A DNA stretch of 64,000 bases from Pseudidiomarina mangrovi (GTDB taxonomy: Bacteria > Pseudomonadota > Gammaproteobacteria > Enterobacterales > Alteromonadaceae): positions 310,001 through 374,000 of the forward strand of contig NZ_RJLC01000010.1 of the NCBI RefSeq assembly GCF_003999375.1. Reading direction: 5' to 3'. The stretch's first letter is position 1, and each line of letters begins with the position of its first letter. Below are positions 37,166 to 48,236 of this stretch, one piece after another. A program made the position numbers and the translations under genes. The notes beneath the pieces were generated by a model. The model was not told the origin of the DNA. It ran no database searches and saw nothing but the letters and a program-made list of their open reading frames with translations.

Positions 37166-37176
37166 TGGAGTATGAT
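37148..37176 (+). promoter_or_regulatory. Candidate promoter for the small membrane protein and CheY-like gene
   Basis: TTGTTA (37148-37153) and TATGAT (37171-37176) are exactly 17 bases apart, overlapping the 3' end of the DUF2063 gene. This suggests that the following two genes have a transcript of their own. Confidence 0.5.
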
Positions 37177-37236
37177 CCGCGCCGAAAAATTCTGTCAGGT
37201 ATGATGTAGCCAGAAACAGTAATCGGAGTAGTTAAG

Positions 37237-37362
37237 ATGTCACACGATGAAGAATTTCGCGATAGTTCGGGTAAAGGGTTTGGCGTGCTAGCGGTGGTGG
37301 TGTTTGTCGGCATTCCGATTCTTCCAGCCGTATTATCCTGGATCAAATTACTTACCAATTGA
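37237..37362 (+). CDS. Small membrane protein of 41 residues, function unknown
   Basis: A short frame with a strong Shine-Dalgarno (CGGAG, eight bases before ATG 37237) encodes a 41-residue protein: a polar start (MSHDEEFRDSSGKGFG) and then one hydrophobic helix (LAVVVFVGIPILPAVLSW) and a short tail (IKLLTN). It is not recognised. It has its own candidate promoter and ends 9 bases before a CheY-like gene. It occupies the position where related RiPP operons carry a DoxX-type membrane protein, but it is far too small to be one; a link to either neighbour is untested. Confidence 0.65.
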   Translation: MSHDEEFRDSSGKGFGVLAVVVFVGIPILPAVLSWIKLLTN

Positions 37363-37371
37363 GGAATCTCA

Positions 37372-37770
37372 ATGGCCCTACAGTTACTGCTGGTTGAGGA
37401 TAAGCCAGCAACACGAGCGGCATTACTGACTGTTTTACAGCAATCAGAGTTTCGTGTTACCTGCGCCAATGATGGCTTAGATGGCCTAAACCACGCTAAA
37501 CAAATCACCTTTGATGTGATTATTGTCGATCACAAAATGCCACTCATGGACGGCGTAACGCTATGCCGTAATCTGCGCGACCTCAGTGCTTACAAGCAAA
37601 CCCCTATCGTGTTATTAACCACGCAAGAGATCAGTCAGGTTGAGCCGCTGGCACGTAAAGCCGGCGCCGATTTGTGTCTATCCAAACCCGTTGATGGTGA
37701 GCGCTTGTTACGCTTATTAAGTGACTTAAGCGCAACGCAAACACTATACCCTGTGAGCGATTTGCGGTAA
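37372..37770 (+). CDS. Single-domain response regulator (CheY-like)
   Basis: The 132-residue product is a lone receiver domain. It has the acidic pair Glu9/Asp10 (LLVEDKPA), phosphoacceptor Asp53 in VIIVDHKMPLMDG, the Thr switch in VLLTTQE and the conserved Lys in LSKPVD. No DNA-binding or enzymatic domain follows and no histidine kinase gene is nearby. AGGA precedes the ATG at suitable spacing. It could be a phosphate shuttle or act by protein contact; its location next to the RiPP genes may be incidental. Confidence 0.85.
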   Translation: MALQLLLVEDKPATRAALLTVLQQSEFRVTCANDGLDGLNHAKQITFDVIIVDHKMPLMDGVTLCRNLRDLSAYKQTPIVLLTTQEISQVEPLARKAGADLCLSKPVDGERLLRLLSDLSATQTLYPVSDLR

Positions 37771-37815
37771 CGTACAGGCATTATCTATTAGCGTTTTTAA
37801 GCATAGGAATGGTGC

Positions 37816-39909
37816 ATGAGTTATCAGGTACTTGCTCGTAAATGGCGGCCGCATACTTTCGCCCAAGTGGTCGGTCAACAACACGTCTTGAAGCCGTTGA
37901 TTAACGCCCTGCAAACCGGTCGCTTGCATCATGCATGGTTGTTAACTGGAACCCGTGGGGTGGGTAAAACCACCATTGCCCGTATTCTTGCTAAAAGTCT
38001 TAATTGTGAGCAGGGCCTGAGCGCTGAGCCTTGCGGGCAATGCGGTGCCTGTAAAGCCATTGAAGAGGGCCGGTTTGTCGATCTGCTGGAGATTGACGCG
38101 GCATCACGCACCAAAGTTGAAGACACTCGCGAATTACTCGATAACGTGCAGTATAAGCCCACCCAAGGGCGCTACAAAGTGTACTTAATAGACGAAGTAC
38201 ACATGCTATCTAAGCACAGTTTTAATGCACTGCTAAAAACCCTGGAAGAGCCGCCTGAACACGTCAAATTTTTGCTGGCCACCACCGATCCGCATAAGTT
38301 GCCAATCACGGTACTCTCACGCTGCTTGCAGTTTAATCTCAAGGCCTTGAGTCGGCAGGATATTGCTAGCCATTTGGGGTTGGTATTACGAGCCGAAAAC
38401 ATCCCCTTTGATGAGGCCGCATTAATATTATTGGCGCGGGCCGCGCAAGGTAGTATGCGCGATGCGTTGAGTTTAACCGACCAAGCCATCGCCCAAGGTG
38501 AGCAGGCGGTCACCCTGGATGCAGTGCAACAAATGCTTGGCGCAGTGCCAAACTTACAACTTATCGGGCTATTGCGCGCCTGTGTTAAGGGTGATGCGCA
38601 AACTATGATGCAGTTGTTGCAACAAGTGGCAGGGCAGGTTCCTGACATTGCTAGTTTGCTGCCCGAGATGCAGAATTTAGTGCATCAATTGGCACTGCTG
38701 CAAATCTTACCTGAAAGTGCTGAAGCGCTCGGTGTCGGCGCTGCTGAGAGTGACTTGGCGCAGCAACTGCCGGCTGAATTAATTCAAGTGTATTACGATA
38801 TTTTGGTGCAAGGCCGACGCGACTTGAACTATGCCGCTGATACCCGCGCTGGGGTAGAAATGACCTTATTGCGACTGTTGGCGTTCCGACCACAGCATAT
38901 TGTGTTGCGCGAGGCGCAGCCCGGTGAGTCGTCAACCCAAGCCACTAGCGAGGTCAATCCAGCACCGAGCCCAAAGCCCACGGCTGACGCCCAAGCGGCA
39001 CCCCAATTTGTAGCAGAACCACGGTCTGAGTCGATGGTGACGCTTGCAGTTGAGCCGCTGTTTGATGATGTACCCGCTGATGATGTGCTGGCCAGTGATG
39101 TGCCGGTAACAGTTGATCCGCCGCGAGTAGCCGAACCAGAACCGGCAGTCGAACCAGAACACGCAGCGGAACCAAAGCTCGATGGGATAGCAGAATCGGC
39201 AGCCGCAGAGCCACTGCAGGATGATTTACAGGCTCTACTGGCAACGCGCACTATGCTGCAACAGAAAAGTCAGCAACTGGCTGCAACAAAGCCGAATGAA
39301 AAGGTCACCGAGGCGCCATCGCGCTATCAGAGTGCGCTCAATGAAGCGGTGAACAAGTCATCGAATAATCTGGCTAATACCGAGGTTAAGTTGGCCGCCG
39401 CCTCAGCAGCAGAGCCAGAACTGCAGCCAGAACTGCCGCCGCAACCACAGCCGCAACCACAGCCAGATCCGCAGTCGGCGCCAAGTCTACCAGTCGTTGC
39501 TGCTGATATCGGCGATGACACCAAGCTGGCGGCGGAAATCGACCGCTGGGCGGCAATGATCGATAATTTAGACCTGACTGGGCTTACGCGGCAGATTGCC
39601 CGTAGTTCAGTGCTACAGAAGCATAGCGATGGCAGCTATCAGTTACTGGTGCGGCCAAGCTTAAACAATGTCTTGAATGACACTGTGGTGGCGAATTTAC
39701 AGCAGTGCTTGCAGCATAATTATGACTTGCAGATCACTGCTGTGGTAGTGGCTGAATCAGCCCAAGCCACACCACATGAATTGCAGCAACAGATTGATCA
39801 ACGGCGCTTGGCGCGGGCACGACAAGTGCTCAGTGATGACCCGTTGGTGCAGGCATTGACACAAACATTTGCTGCTGAACTGGTCGATGATAGTGTCAAA
39901 CCGTTATAA
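37816..39909 (+). CDS. dnaX: DNA polymerase III subunits tau/gamma
   Basis: The 697-residue product has the clamp-loader ATPase core: Walker A GTRGVGKT (45-52), a zinc module with Cys64, 73, 76 and 79, YKVYLIDEVHMLSKHSFNALLKTLEEPPEHVKF with Walker B, and the TTDPHKLPITVLSRC sensor region. A long disordered linker (about residues 370-560) rich in Pro, Glu, Gln and Ala, including a PQPQPQPQP run from short CAACCACAG DNA repeats, leads to the tau C-terminal domain that binds the polymerase. I see no A-AAA-AAG slippery site, so the E. coli-style gamma frameshift is not supported. ybaB and recR follow. Confidence 0.96.
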   Translation: MSYQVLARKWRPHTFAQVVGQQHVLKPLINALQTGRLHHAWLLTGTRGVGKTTIARILAKSLNCEQGLSAEPCGQCGACKAIEEGRFVDLLEIDAASRTKVEDTRELLDNVQYKPTQGRYKVYLIDEVHMLSKHSFNALLKTLEEPPEHVKFLLATTDPHKLPITVLSRCLQFNLKALSRQDIASHLGLVLRAENIPFDEAALILLARAAQGSMRDALSLTDQAIAQGEQAVTLDAVQQMLGAVPNLQLIGLLRACVKGDAQTMMQLLQQVAGQVPDIASLLPEMQNLVHQLALLQILPESAEALGVGAAESDLAQQLPAELIQVYYDILVQGRRDLNYAADTRAGVEMTLLRLLAFRPQHIVLREAQPGESSTQATSEVNPAPSPKPTADAQAAPQFVAEPRSESMVTLAVEPLFDDVPADDVLASDVPVTVDPPRVAEPEPAVEPEHAAEPKLDGIAESAAAEPLQDDLQALLATRTMLQQKSQQLAATKPNEKVTEAPSRYQSALNEAVNKSSNNLANTEVKLAAASAAEPELQPELPPQPQPQPQPDPQSAPSLPVVAADIGDDTKLAAEIDRWAAMIDNLDLTGLTRQIARSSVLQKHSDGSYQLLVRPSLNNVLNDTVVANLQQCLQHNYDLQITAVVVAESAQATPHELQQQIDQRRLARARQVLSDDPLVQALTQTFAAELVDDSVKPL

Positions 39910-39946
39910 TCGAACCGTATGAATTTAATTAATCAACGAGGTTGTT

Positions 39947-40279
39947 ATGTTTGGTAAAGGTGGAATGGGCGCAATGATGAAGCAAGCGCAGCAAATGCAA
40001 GAGCGCATGCAGAAAGCCCAGCAAGAGATCGCCACGTTAGAAGTGGTTGGTGAAGCCGGTGCCGGCATGGTTAAAGTAACCATGCTAGGTAACCACAACG
40101 TGCGCCGGGTTGCGATTGACCCGAGCTTGATGACCGAAGACGACCAAGAAATGTTAGAAGATCTGATTGCTGCAGCGGTGAATGATGCGGTACGTCGGGT
40201 TGAGGTAGCCAGCAAAGAAAAAATGGCCGCAGTGACCGGCGGTATGAATTTGCCGCCGGGCATGAAGTTGCCGTTCTAA
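39947..40279 (+). CDS. ybaB: Nucleoid-associated protein YbaB/EbfC
   Basis: The 110-residue product matches YbaB: a Met/Gln-rich N-terminal helix ([24 protein letters not shown]), the core [27 protein letters not shown], and a short Pro-rich end (PPGMKLPF). The dimer binds DNA as tweezers-like pairs. It lies between dnaX and recR, the conserved dnaX-ybaB-recR order, with GAGG before the start and 5 bases before recR. Confidence 0.96.
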   Translation: MFGKGGMGAMMKQAQQMQERMQKAQQEIATLEVVGEAGAGMVKVTMLGNHNVRRVAIDPSLMTEDDQEMLEDLIAAAVNDAVRRVEVASKEKMAAVTGGMNLPPGMKLPF

Positions 40280-40284
40280 TCACT

Positions 40285-40884
40285 ATGAAACTGAGCCCAG
40301 CTATTCAAGAGTTGATTCAAGCGCTGCGGGTGTTGCCTGGGGTTGGGCCCAAATCAGCGCAACGGATGGCGTTTCAGATCCTCGAACGGCAGCGTGAAGG
40401 CGGTGTACGGTTGGCGCAAGCGTTACTGTATGCTACTGAACATGTTGGCCATTGTCAGCGCTGCCGCACGCTAACTGAGGCACCGGTGTGCGGTATTTGC
40501 TTGCACCCCAAACGCAGCGACAGCGGGCTATTGTGCATTGTTGAAACGCCTGCCGATGTGATTGCCATAGAGCAAACTGGCCAATACCACGGTATGTACT
40601 TTGTCCTGATGGGGCATTTGTCGCCGCTAGACGGCATTGGCCCCGAAGATATTGGTTTAGATATCCTCGCGAAGCGCTTAGCCGGTGAAGCCATCAGCGA
40701 AATTATTTTGGCGACCAACCCCACGGTAGAGGGTGAAGCTACTGCCTATTATATTGCCGATATAGCCCGTAAACATGGCATTAACACCTCACGTATTGCC
40801 CATGGTGTGCCGGTAGGTGGCGAGTTGGAGTATGTCGATCAAGCAACCCTTGGCCACGCCTTTAGCGGGCGCAAAAATTTTTAA
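40285..40884 (+). CDS. recR: Recombination mediator protein RecR
   Basis: The 199-residue product has the helix-hairpin-helix ([17 protein letters not shown], residues 15-31), a zinc finger with Cys57, 60, 69 and 72, a Toprim domain ([29 protein letters not shown]), and the C-terminal Walker-like end ([24 protein letters not shown]). RecR works with RecF and RecO to load RecA at gaps. It is the last gene of the dnaX group, and a stem-loop follows its stop codon. Confidence 0.96.
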   Translation: MKLSPAIQELIQALRVLPGVGPKSAQRMAFQILERQREGGVRLAQALLYATEHVGHCQRCRTLTEAPVCGICLHPKRSDSGLLCIVETPADVIAIEQTGQYHGMYFVLMGHLSPLDGIGPEDIGLDILAKRLAGEAISEIILATNPTVEGEATAYYIADIARKHGINTSRIAHGVPVGGELEYVDQATLGHAFSGRKNF

Positions 40885-40906
40885 GGTAGATTGCTAGGAA
40901 TCTACC
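40885..40906. repeat. Inverted repeat after recR
   Basis: GGTAGATT and AATCTACC form an eight-bp stem with a six-base loop right after the recR stop. No T-tract follows, so it may be a processing site or a weak terminator ahead of the htpG promoter. Confidence 0.4.
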
Positions 40907-40914
40907 TGAAGCCC

Positions 40915-40940
40915 CTTGAAATAGCCTCACTTAGCCCCAT
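40915..40940 (+). promoter_or_regulatory. Sigma-32 heat-shock promoter of htpG
   Basis: CCCCTTGAA ends at 40920 and CCCCAT occupies 40935-40940, with a 14-base spacer between CTTGAA and CCCCAT. This is a near-perfect match to the sigma-32 (RpoH) consensus CTTGAA-N13to15-CCCCATNT. Transcription would start near 40950, giving a leader of about 33 bases. Confidence 0.85.
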
Positions 40941-40982
40941 CTCTGCTGATGTAGTCATTAACCATTGGTAGGAGATATTACT

Positions 40983-43666
<2,684 letters not shown>

Positions 43667-43700
43667 TCGGTAAGCACCCCAAGCGATAACAGGTTCAATG

Positions 43701-43725
43701 AAGCCCACCTTGTGTGGGCTTTTTT
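43701..43725 (+). terminator. Rho-independent terminator of adk
   Basis: AAGCCCAC-CTTGT-GTGGGCTT forms an eight-bp stem with a five-base loop and runs into a stretch of six T. It lies 35 bases after the adk stop. Confidence 0.9.
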
Positions 43726-43771
43726 ATACGACTTTTTTATACCACTAATAATGACATTCACTGAGGTGACC

Positions 43772-44173
43772 ATGGAACAGATTGCAATTACCGGCTTGTA
43801 TGCCAGCTTATTAACGCTGCTGTATTTTGTGTTAGCAGTACGGATTATAAAGTTACGCTGGCGCGATAAAGTGCCTTTGGGTACCGGTGACTCAAAAGAC
43901 TTACTGAAAGCGGTGCGGGTGCATGCCAATTTTAATGAGTACGTACCGCTGGTACTGGTGCTGCTGTTAATGATGGAATTAACCGGTGCATCTATGGTGA
44001 TGTTACATGTGATGGGTGGCGTATTCTTCCTTGGCCGAGTATTGCATGCTATGGGTATTACCAAGACCTCAGGCACGTCATGGATGCGTTTTTGCGGCAT
44101 GATTAGTACCTTTGTGGTGTTATTGGTCGCCGCTGGTTACCTGCTCGGTTATTTTATTGGTAGCCAACTATGA
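43772..44173 (+). CDS. MAPEG family membrane protein (YecN-like)
   Basis: The start is ATG 43772 after GAGGTGA. The 133-residue product has four hydrophobic helices and the MAPEG motif VRVHANFNEYVPLVLVLLLMMEL (residues about 50-73), in which the Arg, Asn and Glu are conserved. Length and pattern match E. coli YecN. Eukaryotic relatives are glutathione transferases or leukotriene synthases; the bacterial substrate is unknown. Its stop overlaps the next gene's start by four bases (ATGA). Confidence 0.85.
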   Translation: MEQIAITGLYASLLTLLYFVLAVRIIKLRWRDKVPLGTGDSKDLLKAVRVHANFNEYVPLVLVLLLMMELTGASMVMLHVMGGVFFLGRVLHAMGITKTSGTSWMRFCGMISTFVVLLVAAGYLLGYFIGSQL

Positions 44174-44979
44174 CCGAGTTGGCTGGGGTTTATCGCAGCG
44201 GTGTAGCAGGCGCTACACCGGTGTTATTGCTGCATAGTTCACAAAGTAATAGCGGCCAATGGCGCGCGTTTATTAACTTGCTTCAGCATGATTTTGACGT
44301 GCTAGCCATCGACTTACTAGGCTATGGTAATGCGCCAGCAGCAACTTTGGATAGCCCTGAAAGTTTCCGCTTTGCCGATGAATTACCACGTATTCTCGCC
44401 GCTGTTAGACAAGCACAGTGGCAGCAACCGGTGCATTTGGTAGGGCATTCATATGGCGGTGCTTTAGCGCTGAAAATTGCTCTTGAACAACCCGTTGCTG
44501 TGGCTAGCCTCGCGGTGTTTGAACCGGTTGCTTTTCATATCTTAGATGCCCAAGATAGTGGTCGCCAACAGGTGGAGCAGATTGCCGGGCAAATGGACCA
44601 ATTAGATGCTGCACAAGCAACAGCGCGGTTTGTCGATTATTGGAATGATGAGGGCTTTTTTGCCCGTTTACCGGCACGTGTACAACAAGTCATGATCAGC
44701 CAAACCAGCAAAGTGATTTTAGATTTCGCGGCGCTGATGGGCGAGCCACACAAAGCCACAGATTATGCACAACTGGCGCTACCCGTATTGTTATTGCAAG
44801 GCAAGTATACCCAACTCAGTGCTCAGCAAGTGGCGGCACGATTACTCCAGGTGTTACCGCAAGTTACCACCACGACCATTGATTGTGGTCACATGGGTCC
44901 GTTAACCCATTCGGAACTGGTGAATCCACTGCTGCTGGCCTTTTTGCAGCAGCAGCGCCGCGCGCAAAACAGCGCATAA
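44170..44979 (+). CDS. Alpha/beta hydrolase
   Basis: The 269-residue product has the hydrolase fold: an oxyanion region VLLLHSSQSNSGQW, a nucleophile elbow GHSYGG with Ser94, and a late His in DCGHMGPLTH. The acid is probably an Asp/Glu in the strand-7 region (LLQGKYTQLS), but this is unclear. There is no signal peptide, so it should be cytoplasmic. The substrate cannot be deduced. It is translationally coupled to the MAPEG gene upstream by a four-base overlap and precedes the cysteine desulfurase gene by 20 bases. Confidence 0.82.
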   Translation: MTELAGVYRSGVAGATPVLLLHSSQSNSGQWRAFINLLQHDFDVLAIDLLGYGNAPAATLDSPESFRFADELPRILAAVRQAQWQQPVHLVGHSYGGALALKIALEQPVAVASLAVFEPVAFHILDAQDSGRQQVEQIAGQMDQLDAAQATARFVDYWNDEGFFARLPARVQQVMISQTSKVILDFAALMGEPHKATDYAQLALPVLLLQGKYTQLSAQQVAARLLQVLPQVTTTTIDCGHMGPLTHSELVNPLLLAFLQQQRRAQNSA

Positions 44980-44999
44980 CTGACTAGGATGCGTGGTCG

Positions 45000-46196
45000 A
45001 TGAGTCATTACCTTCCGCCAATCGAGCAATTTCCTCGGCTAAACCAGGGCGCCTGTTATTTTGACAGTGCCGCCACCTGTTTAGCGCCGGAACCAGTGTT
45101 ACAACAGTGGCTGCAGTTTTACCGTGAGTATCACGCCAGTGTGCATCGTAGCAGCCATGCCGCCAGCCGCGAAGCAACCGCACAGCTCGAACAGGCGCGC
45201 AGCGATATCGGCCAATTTATCGGCGCCGATGCACATAACCTGTGTTTACCGGCCAGTACCACCATAGCCTTGAATATGCTCGCTGAGCAGTTACCGATTG
45301 CCTGGCAAGCTGGTGATGAGATTGTGCTCAGTGTCGCCGAGCATCACGCCAATCTGTTACCGTGGCAGCGTTTAGCAAAGCGCTATCAGTTACGGTTACG
45401 CTGGCTAGAATTAGATCGCCATAGTGGCGAGCTGGCTGACGATTGGCAGCAGCTATTTAATCCACGGACTAAACTGTTAGCCGTCACAGCGGCGAGCAAT
45501 GTCACCGGCGCGTTATTGCCGCTGCCTGAACTTTGTACCGCAGCACATGCCGTTGGCGCTTTGGCGGTGGTCGATGCCGCCCAAGCGGCGGCGCATGTGC
45601 GCTTCAATGTACATAGTATCGGCTGTGATGCGTTAGTGTTTAGTGCTCACAAGTGTTACGGCGTAACCGGTGCAGCAGCACTGTACATGCAGCCACAATT
45701 ATGGCCACAGATGCAGCCATGGCTGCTCGGTGGCGGAATGGTGGCGCAGGTCAGTAGAGAGCAGGCGCAATGGGTCGATGCTATCCAACGCTTTGAAGCA
45801 GGCACTCCCGATAGCGCGGCCATAGTCACCTTTGCGGCGGCGCTACAATGGCTCGAGCAGCAACAGCAGGCCGGCCTGCATGACTATTTGGCCCAGTTGC
45901 GTCAGCAATTGCTACACGGTCTGCAGCAGCGCCAGTGGTTAAAGGTACTACCGAGCGGCGCGGCCGCCACACCGCTGGTGAGTTTTTACAGTGATACTAT
46001 TCATGCCTATGATTTGGCGGTTTGGCTTGATTCCGTGGATATCGCTGTGCGCGCAGGCAGCCATTGTGCGCAGCCATTGTTACAGCATTTTGGGGTAGAA
46101 AGTGTGGTACGGGTTTCGCTTGGCGCGTACAATACCGCGCAGCAAATTCAGCACTTATTGAGCCAACTTGATCAGGCTCACGCGCTTCTTATCTAA
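45000..46196 (+). CDS. csdA: Cysteine desulfurase, CsdA type
   Basis: The 398-residue class V aminotransferase-fold product has an N-terminal CYFDSAATCLAPEPV, the PLP lysine in FSAHKCYGVTGAA, and the catalytic Cys in RAGSHCAQPLLQHFGV. The Cys sits in the RAGxHCAQP context seen in CsdA rather than the RTGHHCAMP of SufS. It takes sulfur from cysteine as a persulfide. No csdE, suf or isc gene is adjacent, so its sulfur acceptor is not evident from context. The MATE gene follows 17 bases later. Confidence 0.88.
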   Translation: MSHYLPPIEQFPRLNQGACYFDSAATCLAPEPVLQQWLQFYREYHASVHRSSHAASREATAQLEQARSDIGQFIGADAHNLCLPASTTIALNMLAEQLPIAWQAGDEIVLSVAEHHANLLPWQRLAKRYQLRLRWLELDRHSGELADDWQQLFNPRTKLLAVTAASNVTGALLPLPELCTAAHAVGALAVVDAAQAAAHVRFNVHSIGCDALVFSAHKCYGVTGAAALYMQPQLWPQMQPWLLGGGMVAQVSREQAQWVDAIQRFEAGTPDSAAIVTFAAALQWLEQQQQAGLHDYLAQLRQQLLHGLQQRQWLKVLPSGAAATPLVSFYSDTIHAYDLAVWLDSVDIAVRAGSHCAQPLLQHFGVESVVRVSLGAYNTAQQIQHLLSQLDQAHALLI

Positions 46197-46213
46197 TTGC
46201 GGAGTTACTTGTC

Positions 46214-47578
46214 ATGACAGCACGCACGGCGTGGTGGCTAGAGTCAGTAAAACTGGCCAAGCTGACCGGGCCTATTCTAGTCGCTCAGCTCACTCAAATT
46301 CTGATGAGTGTGGTCGATACCCTGATGGCAGGCCGAGTCAGCCCACTTGATTTAGCCGCTGTTTCAGTGGGTGGCAGTGTGTGGATCCCGTCGACCTTGC
46401 TGATGTTTGGTTTAGCGATGGCATTAGCACCGATCATTTCGCATTTTGATGGTGCTGGTAAACGCTCCAGCGTGGCTAATATGGTGCAACAAGGCTTGTA
46501 CGCATGTGCGATTGGTGGCGTGTTGAGTTTGGCGGTGGTGCTATTAGCACCGAGTATCTTAACCGCCATGCAGGTAGCCGACGATTTTCGCACCATCACC
46601 CTAGATTACCTATTTTATATCTCCTTCGGCATCCCTGCCTTAGTCTTGTATATGGTGCTGCGCAATTTCTGCGAAGGCCTATCGCATACTATGCCATCAC
46701 TGGTGATCGGGGTGATTGGTTTGCTGGTGAATATTCCAGTCAACTACATCTTTATCCACGGCTTGTACGGCATGCCAGAGCTGGGTGGAGCAGGGTGTGG
46801 CTTGGCCTCAGCCATTGTCTATTGGGTGGCCGCATTGAGCTTGCTCGGCTACGTGATATGGGGTAAACGCTTTAAGAAAATGGCGGTGTTTAGCCATTTT
46901 TATGCACCGAATTGGGATGATATCTGGTATGTCATTCGGCTAGGCTTTCCGATTGCCACCTCGCTATTTTTTGAAGTGAGCTTATTTGCCGCTGCAGCAT
47001 TGGTCATCGCCCCGTTGGGTGCAAATGTGGTGGCGAGCCATCAAATTGCTATGAACATTTCTAGTTTGGTTTACATGGTGCCGCTTAGTATTGCCATGGC
47101 GGTAACTTTACGGGTGGGCTTTGCGCTGGGCGCTGGTAAGCCCGAAAACGCCATGTTGAACCATCGCTTGGCTTGTTGGTACGGGCTTAGCTTTGCTACG
47201 GTTAATGGCATCTTGATGTACTTAGGTGGGGCGTGGTTGGCGAGCCTCTACACCAACGATGCTGAGGTGATTGAGCTGGCCGCCACATTAATGGGATTGG
47301 CCGCTATTTTTACCATTTCGGACAGTTACCAAGTGATTACCATGGGCACCTTGCGTGGCTATAAAGACACCAAAGCTACCATGATTCTGACCTTCATTTC
47401 GTATTGGCCGCTGGGGCTGACCCTAGGGGTACTGTTGTCGCGCACCGATTACCTGATGCCAGCCATTGGTGCCGCTGGTATGTGGGTTGGTTTTATTGTG
47501 GGCTTAACGGTGGCAGCAATTTTACTCAGTTGGCGGCTAAAAATCATTAGCCGCCGTTATGTAGCAGAACATCAATAG
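46214..47578 (+). CDS. norM: MATE family efflux transporter (NorM-like)
   Basis: The 454-residue product has about twelve membrane segments and MATE signatures: LAKLTGPILVAQLTQILMSVVDTLMAGRVSPLDLAAVSVG at the N-terminus, and LGANVVASHQIAMNISSLVYMVPLSIAMAVTLRVGFALGAG in the second half. Members export cationic drugs and metabolites by sodium or proton antiport. The NorM subgroup is the best guess. It converges on the his operon with a gap of four bases and no obvious terminator. Confidence 0.9.
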   Translation: MTARTAWWLESVKLAKLTGPILVAQLTQILMSVVDTLMAGRVSPLDLAAVSVGGSVWIPSTLLMFGLAMALAPIISHFDGAGKRSSVANMVQQGLYACAIGGVLSLAVVLLAPSILTAMQVADDFRTITLDYLFYISFGIPALVLYMVLRNFCEGLSHTMPSLVIGVIGLLVNIPVNYIFIHGLYGMPELGGAGCGLASAIVYWVAALSLLGYVIWGKRFKKMAVFSHFYAPNWDDIWYVIRLGFPIATSLFFEVSLFAAAALVIAPLGANVVASHQIAMNISSLVYMVPLSIAMAVTLRVGFALGAGKPENAMLNHRLACWYGLSFATVNGILMYLGGAWLASLYTNDAEVIELAATLMGLAAIFTISDSYQVITMGTLRGYKDTKATMILTFISYWPLGLTLGVLLSRTDYLMPAIGAAGMWVGFIVGLTVAAILLSWRLKIISRRYVAEHQ

Positions 47579-47582
47579 GTCA

Positions 47583-48227
47583 TTACTGCGATACCTTCGC
47601 CTTGGCCCGTGCTTCGCGTTCGGCCAGCACTGCTAAGGCATCACTGAGTTGCAAGTCACGGCTGGCTAACAGCGTCAGCAGATGGAATAATAAATCGGCA
47701 CTTTCATTGAGCAACTCATGATTGTCGCCAGCGACGGCAGCTAACGCCACTTCAACACCTTCTTCACCGACTTTCTGGGCAATCCGTTTGGTGCCAGCGG
47801 CAAATAACTCTGCGGTGTAGCTACTGGATGGGGCAGCCTTTTTACGCGCGGCAATGGTCTGTTCAAGACGGCTTAGCAATGCCGCCGCAGTGCTATCATC
47901 GGCAAACTGAAAGCAACTATCACAGCCGCTATGACAGGTTGGCCCAAGTGGCGTAGCGAGTAACAGCAGGCTGTCTTGATCACAGTCGGTGTGGGCGCTG
48001 AGCAATTGCAGGGTATGGCCCGAGCTTTCGCCTTTAGTCCATAATCGCTGCTTGCTGCGGCTGAAAAATGTGACCTGCTGAGAGCTTAAGGTATGCTCAA
48101 GGGCGGCACGGTTCATATAACCTTGCATCAATACCACGCCGGTTAAAGCGTGCTGCACAATAGCCGGTAACAAGCCATCGCTTTTGGCAAAAGCAAGTTG
48201 GTCGAGCGTTGTCGCGGTAATTTTCAT
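47583..48227 (-). CDS. hisIE: Bifunctional phosphoribosyl-AMP cyclohydrolase / phosphoribosyl-ATP pyrophosphatase
   Basis: The 214-residue fusion has an N-terminal HisI domain (residues 1 to about 110; MNRAALEHTLSSQQVTFFSRSKQRLWTKGESSG, and zinc ligands in DCDQDSLLLLATPLGPTCHSGCDSCF). The C-terminal HisE domain includes KRIAQKVGEEGVEVALAAVAGDNHELLNESADLLFHLLTLL. It performs the second and third steps of histidine synthesis. It is the last gene of the his operon and converges on the MATE gene. Confidence 0.96.
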   Translation of the reverse strand: MKITATTLDQLAFAKSDGLLPAIVQHALTGVVLMQGYMNRAALEHTLSSQQVTFFSRSKQRLWTKGESSGHTLQLLSAHTDCDQDSLLLLATPLGPTCHSGCDSCFQFADDSTAAALLSRLEQTIAARKKAAPSSSYTAELFAAGTKRIAQKVGEEGVEVALAAVAGDNHELLNESADLLFHLLTLLASRDLQLSDALAVLAEREARAKAKVSQ

Positions 48228-48236
48228 GCCAAAATC

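Noticed and set aside
38829-39251. Minus-strand frames opposite the DnaX linker (Ser/Gly/Thr-rich)
   Set aside because: Low-complexity mirror of the Pro/Glu/Ala linker codons; no ribosome binding site or family match.
37816-39909. Programmed -1 frameshift producing the gamma form of DnaX
   Set aside because: No A-AAA-AAG slippery heptamer or nearby Shine-Dalgarno-like stimulator was seen in the relevant part of the gene; short A runs are out of phase.
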